A DNA stretch of 64,000 nt from Molossus alvarezi. Lineage: Eukaryota; Chordata; Mammalia; Chiroptera; Molossidae. Positions 59,683 to 64,000 of this stretch are shown here, piece by piece (position 1 is the first letter of the stretch; each line of letters starts with the position of its first letter). Below the pieces are notes generated by a model. It was given only the letters and a program-made list of their open reading frames with translations, searched no databases and was not told where the DNA came from. The DNA is taken from contig CM073890.1 of NCBI GenBank assembly GCA_037176705.1, positions 98,136,591-98,200,590 of the forward strand, written 5' to 3'. Both the position numbers and the translations under genes were made by a program.

Positions 59683-61831
59683 GAACATGTCCTGTGTTTT
59701 TTTTTTTTCTTCTCTCTTTTATTTCATTTTCTTAATTGGGAGAATAACGTACAATTTTCACTTTGGGTTCTTTAAGGAGGTTAAACAGAATTATGAAAAA
59801 CTGATTAATAAACTTTATATTAAAAAGAGAAATCGAGACAGAGAATGCATCTCTATCTTTTGTTTTTTAATATCCATTTCACTTCCAGTTTCCAATTTAT
59901 ACTAGTCTGTTTCTTGACAAGTTTGTTGCCAATAAGTGCTCCCTTAGGACCAGCGATACTTATGTGTAGAAGTGAACTTTTCTCACTTGAAAGTTCTTCC
60001 TGACTGACCGCCGCTTGGGGACATGCCCATTTCATTCATTGCTGTTCCCCTGTGCTTGTTCTATTTACTGAATAAATATTCACTGACAAAGTGAATGAGA
60101 ACTGAGACTTGAAATTTTTCTTTCTATTAGAGATTATCTAATTTCTTTTTCCTGTGTGGAGGCATGGGACACATGTGTCTGCAAACTACTAGGCATATGT
60201 TAGGACATGAGCAAAATTTGTCCAGAATTTCACAATCTAGAAACAAGCAATTTTAATTTCAGCACATATGTTACTTTTTGTTTTATGGTTTAGAATTGTC
60301 TGTATTTTGAATGACAAATGGTAAGGACACCAGAATGATTCTTGTGTGTGTGTGTGCACAATTCATTCGTATTGCTTCTAAAGAAAGTGGCCTGAAAAAC
60401 ATAATACAAAAAAGGCCACAGGTCATTTTTAGGATATGTTTTCTAGATCCCTGAATTTTTTGGATGATTTTCTTTATTTGTCAGGTCATGGTTTGATTAT
60501 CTTCTTATATCTTTGTCATGCATTGTGCAATATGTGTTTGAATGTACATGGAGGAGGGACAACATGAGTCCATCGTTTTGTAAAGCCCTCGATATAACTT
60601 TAAATATTTTTGCAAATGAAATCATACTTTAGATAAAGACCCTCTCATCATGGAAACATTTTTAATGCAGGTAGAACATGATGTTTTTCAGAACTACTGA
60701 GTATGTTTGGTTTAAATACTCGTAAGACTTGCTTTTCTGCTTGGCTTTCCATTCTGCTTAAGGAAATAGTGATAGATTTAATTCTCTGTACTGTTGTTAG
60801 AAAGTATGGAAATATTTGTCCATGGAAATTCATTGGGGAGGGGGAACAATTTCATTTTGTTGCCTAAGAGCTGCTGAGACAGTCCCTGCATCTTTCAAAG
60901 GCATCTTTCATGCAAGCAGGCAAACTGGAGCTAGTGAAGGAACAGAAAGAGCACTTCTTATGTGAGTCAGTCTCAGCAAACAAGCACAGCAGCTGTGCTA
61001 GGTAGTGATGAGGACCCAGTTGCAGGGTTTTGTGCGGTGGAAGAGACAACTGGCTGTTGTCTCAGGGGACCACTTTGAGGGAGATTGCAGCAATCATGTA
61101 AGCCCACTGATGCTAGTGGATATTGTGGCCATGTAGTACAAAATCTGCACCAGATAAAATCCGAAAGTAATAAAAAACAAGAGGACTCTCTGAGCTTTTA
61201 AATCTTAATGTGAGATACTAAAACAAATGTCCTGGGCTTGCTACTTTCACTCTGAAGGAAAAGGAAACAGAGAAAGGGGTGCCTTAAACTCAGAAAACTT
61301 GCAGGGCGTTCAGTCTTTTCATTTGAGAACCATTTGGGTGTGTTGTGAAATAAAGTTGCAGAGTAGGCATGTTCAGACCTTTTTTTGCTACATTTAGTAG
61401 GAAAGATTCCCCCCTCCCTTCCCCGCCCCTGAACTACAAGAAGCCAGAGTTTTCTGTGCAAACTGAAACAGGCATTGCAAGAATCAGATTCACTTTGGAC
61501 GACTCTTCACATTCCAAGTCATCATTGCATTAGGCAGCACAATTCCATCTCTGGTTGATGGGCAGAAAAAGTGGGCAGCTTGCCAGGTAGACGTTTCCAT
61601 GACTCCCAGCCCCCAAAGGTGATGCGTTTTTTCAGCTAATTCAATGAAGAGTGGGCTGAACTTTGGGTCTAAACGAGACAATAGCTGCCTTCGCAGTATC
61701 AGCAGAATGGTTGATGGGAACGCACTCTACATTTGGCAGAGAATCATGTGACCTTACGACTGAGATTTTGTGATGGTGCCAACGGAGACTTGGATAGCAG
61801 CAACCGTCCTGACTTTTTTCTTCTTTTCTAG
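59683..61831. other. Single-copy DNA with a strong splice acceptor at its end
   Basis: No named repeat. The last part (61200-61830) is less AT-rich than the rest. At 61809-61831 a tract CTGACTTTTTTCTTCTTTTCTAG is a good 3' splice site. Downstream, three frames give HGSENGGS then stop, MAQKMVDLNT then stop, or a 21-codon Trp-rich frame, so any exon here would be a terminal or non-coding one. Confidence 0.4.
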
Positions 61832-62202
61832 CATGGCTCAGAAAATGGTGGATCTTAATACTTGACTTTAGCCAGACTCAGCAAGCGACTGAGCTTTGAA
61901 GCACAACTTCGCCTTTATTCTGGGTTTTTGGCAGGCCACCAGGAGGCTGTCCCTTTCACGCCTGATAAATTCTACTGCTTATCTCTAAATAGGAAAAAAG
62001 AGAGAGAGAAAAAGAAAAATATAAACAGGATATTGAGGCAGAACAAGTGAATCCTAAAATTGTGTGTGCATTTTGGATTTTGGTTTTTTGTCTTTTCTTA
62101 CAGCTGATTTTTTTAAAATGTTAATACCCTTTCTGCTTGCTGAAGAATCCAAGTAGTTCTTTTTTTTTTCTTTTTTTTTTCCCCTTGGTTTATAATGAAC
62201 AG

Positions 62203-62265
62203 GCATTTGAACTGGGCAAACAGGACGACAGCAGCAGCGAGCATGAGATCATTGCAGCAGTGTAG
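62203..62265 (+). CDS. Candidate terminal coding exon segment
   Basis: A long pyrimidine tract (62158-62184) ends in TATAATGAACAG, with AG at 62201-62202. Read in phase from 62203 the sequence gives AFELGKQDDSSSEHEIIAAV and a TAG stop at 62263-62265. The composition (acidic and serine-rich, hydrophobic C-terminus) is plausible for a protein tail, but 20 open codons can occur by chance. The downstream sequence has the length and AATAAA sites expected of a 3' UTR. I do not recognise the protein. An overlapping ATG frame at 62243-62332 (29 codons) is an alternative. Confidence 0.25.
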   Translation, partial: AFELGKQDDSSSEHEIIAAV

Positions 62266-64000
62266 CAAACTGGCACCCTGCCTTCTCACCCTTTTGGTTC
62301 AGGAGACAAACGTGTGCAATCCTCATTTCTAAAGTCAGCACAGCCTGGAAGGATTCGTGGTCTCTCCCACCTTCGACCGTTCTGCTGCCAGGGACAAGGA
62401 TTGGTGCAGCTTCTGCGCGGTGCTTTGTGCCTGGAATACCGAGGAGCCAGAAAAAGAAGACGAGCACCCTGGTCCTTTTTCCTAAGAAATTACAGGAGCC
62501 CTGAAGAAAAAAATAACCTGAGTTTCTCTGAGTTTGTCCCACTCCATGCAACAGTGATGAAAAAAAAAAAAAAAAAAAGAAACGTTCCAGCTCAAAAACA
62601 AAAACAAACAAAAATCCAAACCAAAACAAACCAAAAAAAAAAAAAAAAGCAAACATTGGCTTGTATAACTACAGAGACATGGAGCTTTGTAAAGCAGCTT
62701 TGTAAGGCAACATAAGCAAATGAGCCTTCTTTATTTTTATTATTTCAAAAATATGGCATAATTAGCAATATATTTGCACTTGGTGAAATCGCACCTTTCA
62801 TATCAGGTATAACTTTTTTTGTTGTTTCTTTCTAAGCCTACTGTTATAGAAAAGGGAAACCTTGAACTTTCAGTTTACTCTTATTTAACTCATCACCCAC
62901 TTTACTCTTCCTAACTTTTCTTCCTTCTGCTCTCTTGCTCTAATCCTGATTAGAATAGAAACTTAACTAAAAATAGAAAAATCTCGGTGAAAAAGATGGT
63001 TCATGTTTTAATGTTTGTTATACATAGAAGTTGTGGAAAGATACTAATATGTGATTTGTGCTTTTTGTGTACGTTATTAGTTTTTGCTGTCTAAGAAAAG
63101 TGAACGTTTAGCCCTATTTGGTAAATAAACTAAATCTTTCATGTGCTTGTGACTCGTAATTTGAAATGTGAAAGAAGAAACTTTTTGAACTTCTAAAAAT
63201 AGGGTCATATGAGATTATGCATTAAACTGCTGATAAATAAAATTACTTTGGGGGAAGTTATATTTAAAAAATTTACCAGGATTTCAGTATAACCAAAATA
63301 GGGCTGAAAAGATTATGTTCTCAGTTGCTAAATAGAAAACAAGCTTGTTCCACAAGCTTGTCTTTTAAAATATACTTTAAAAGAAGCATTTGTCTTAGAG
63401 CTGTTGTAGAGTGCGTTGGAAATATCTATTAAGTATTTTAATGAAAAAAGTACATGCAAACTTATGTTAAGTTTCTAGTAATGTATTGGCTCATCAGATA
63501 AATACATTGCATTCTAACTATTATGTCTGTTTGTATAATTAAATGAGGAATTTAAGCATTTTATTAAAAAATCCAGATTTGCCTCATTCAATGAAAAAGG
63601 ATTAACAGATGTATTCCACTTATTTTAATTTTGATTAAAACTTTCTAATTATGTTTAAAGTTGTTAAAAAAAAAAGAAAATGCTTTAGAAATATACAGCA
63701 TACATAAATGAAGACTACAATTTGCATATTATAAATTGATGCTATCATATTTTCCATGAAAAGAATAAAGTTTAAGCAAACAAGTGCTTTTAAAATCGTA
63801 TTTCATTATATTGAATAGACGTAGGGTAAACAATGAGTAAATACAGAACTGATGAATTTTACTTTCTTTTTGGTTATTCTACAAAGAATTATGGGGAATT
63901 ACAAATACCTTACATACTGATAACATTCAAATAAAATGTTTTATTAAGTTTATGGGTTATTGTTCCCTAATTATTTTTTTAAAATAGCTCTTGTTCCTTT
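62266..64000. other. Possible 3' UTR / single-copy tail of the window
   Basis: GC-richer to about 62540, then an A19 run (62559) and an A/C-rich tract to 62650, then AT-rich single-copy DNA. AATAAA hexamers occur at 63124, 63236 and 63764, though base composition alone could supply them. A 133-codon plus-strand frame (62314-62715) and a 135-codon minus-strand frame (62249-62656) owe much of their length to the A-rich tract. Confidence 0.4.

Noticed and set aside
62249..62715. Opposed 133- and 135-codon frames, one with a poly-lysine run, the other with poly-phenylalanine
   Set aside because: Length comes from the A-rich tract at 62559-62650 read on both strands; no domain. Kept only as possible UTR.
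1..64000. A novel multigene biological system
   Set aside because: No cluster of credible genes exists in the window; nearly all structure is explained by retroposons, DNA-transposon fossils, simple repeats and possible exons of one long gene.

Overview
The window is AT-rich, repeat-dense vertebrate nuclear DNA and is almost certainly from a yangochiropteran bat. The diagnostic signal is eleven copies of VES-type tRNA-derived SINEs, in at least three subfamilies, most with clear target-site duplications. A bat-type LINE-1 3' UTR occurs three times, and the mammalian background set is present (L2, MIR, MER5A-like and Tigger/MER2-like DNA transposons, an MST-like MaLR LTR). There are no operons, no dense coding and no CpG island. 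The window reads as intron or intergenic DNA. No protein-coding gene can be named from it.

Layout. 0-10 kb: an antisense L1 3' end carrying a large TCTA/CCTA microsatellite, L2 and MIR fossils, a MER5A-like element, a VES copy, then a nest in which a younger 5'-inverted L1 (7403-8762) interrupts an older L1. 10-23 kb: a hAT-like element whose end starts CAGCG, two Tigger-type remnants, an older VES copy, a G-quadruplex motif, and a candidate 45-nt exon at 18036-18080. 23-38 kb: an MST-like LTR, long antisense L2 fossils, five VES copies or fragments, an AT-rich minisatellite, and a very short 5'-truncated L1 with good duplications. 38-54 kb: further VES copies of three types, an RTE-like fossil, a tRNA-Ile-derived relic, MIRs, two antisense L1 fossils side by side, and a hAT-like element. 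54-59.7 kb: one long, heavily mutated antisense L1 that still shows its 5' UTR-like region, ORF2 endonuclease remnant and 3' UTR, with a VES copy inserted in it. 59.7-64 kb: mostly single-copy DNA with two good splice-acceptor sites (61831, 62202) and a possible last exon at 62203-62265.

If the two exon candidates are real, they lie on the + strand and would place the window inside, and near the 3' end of, a long neuronal-style gene with large introns. That is inference only. No function can be assigned. The open reading frames longer than 60 codons are explained by SINE or LINE sequence, by simple repeats, or by chance.
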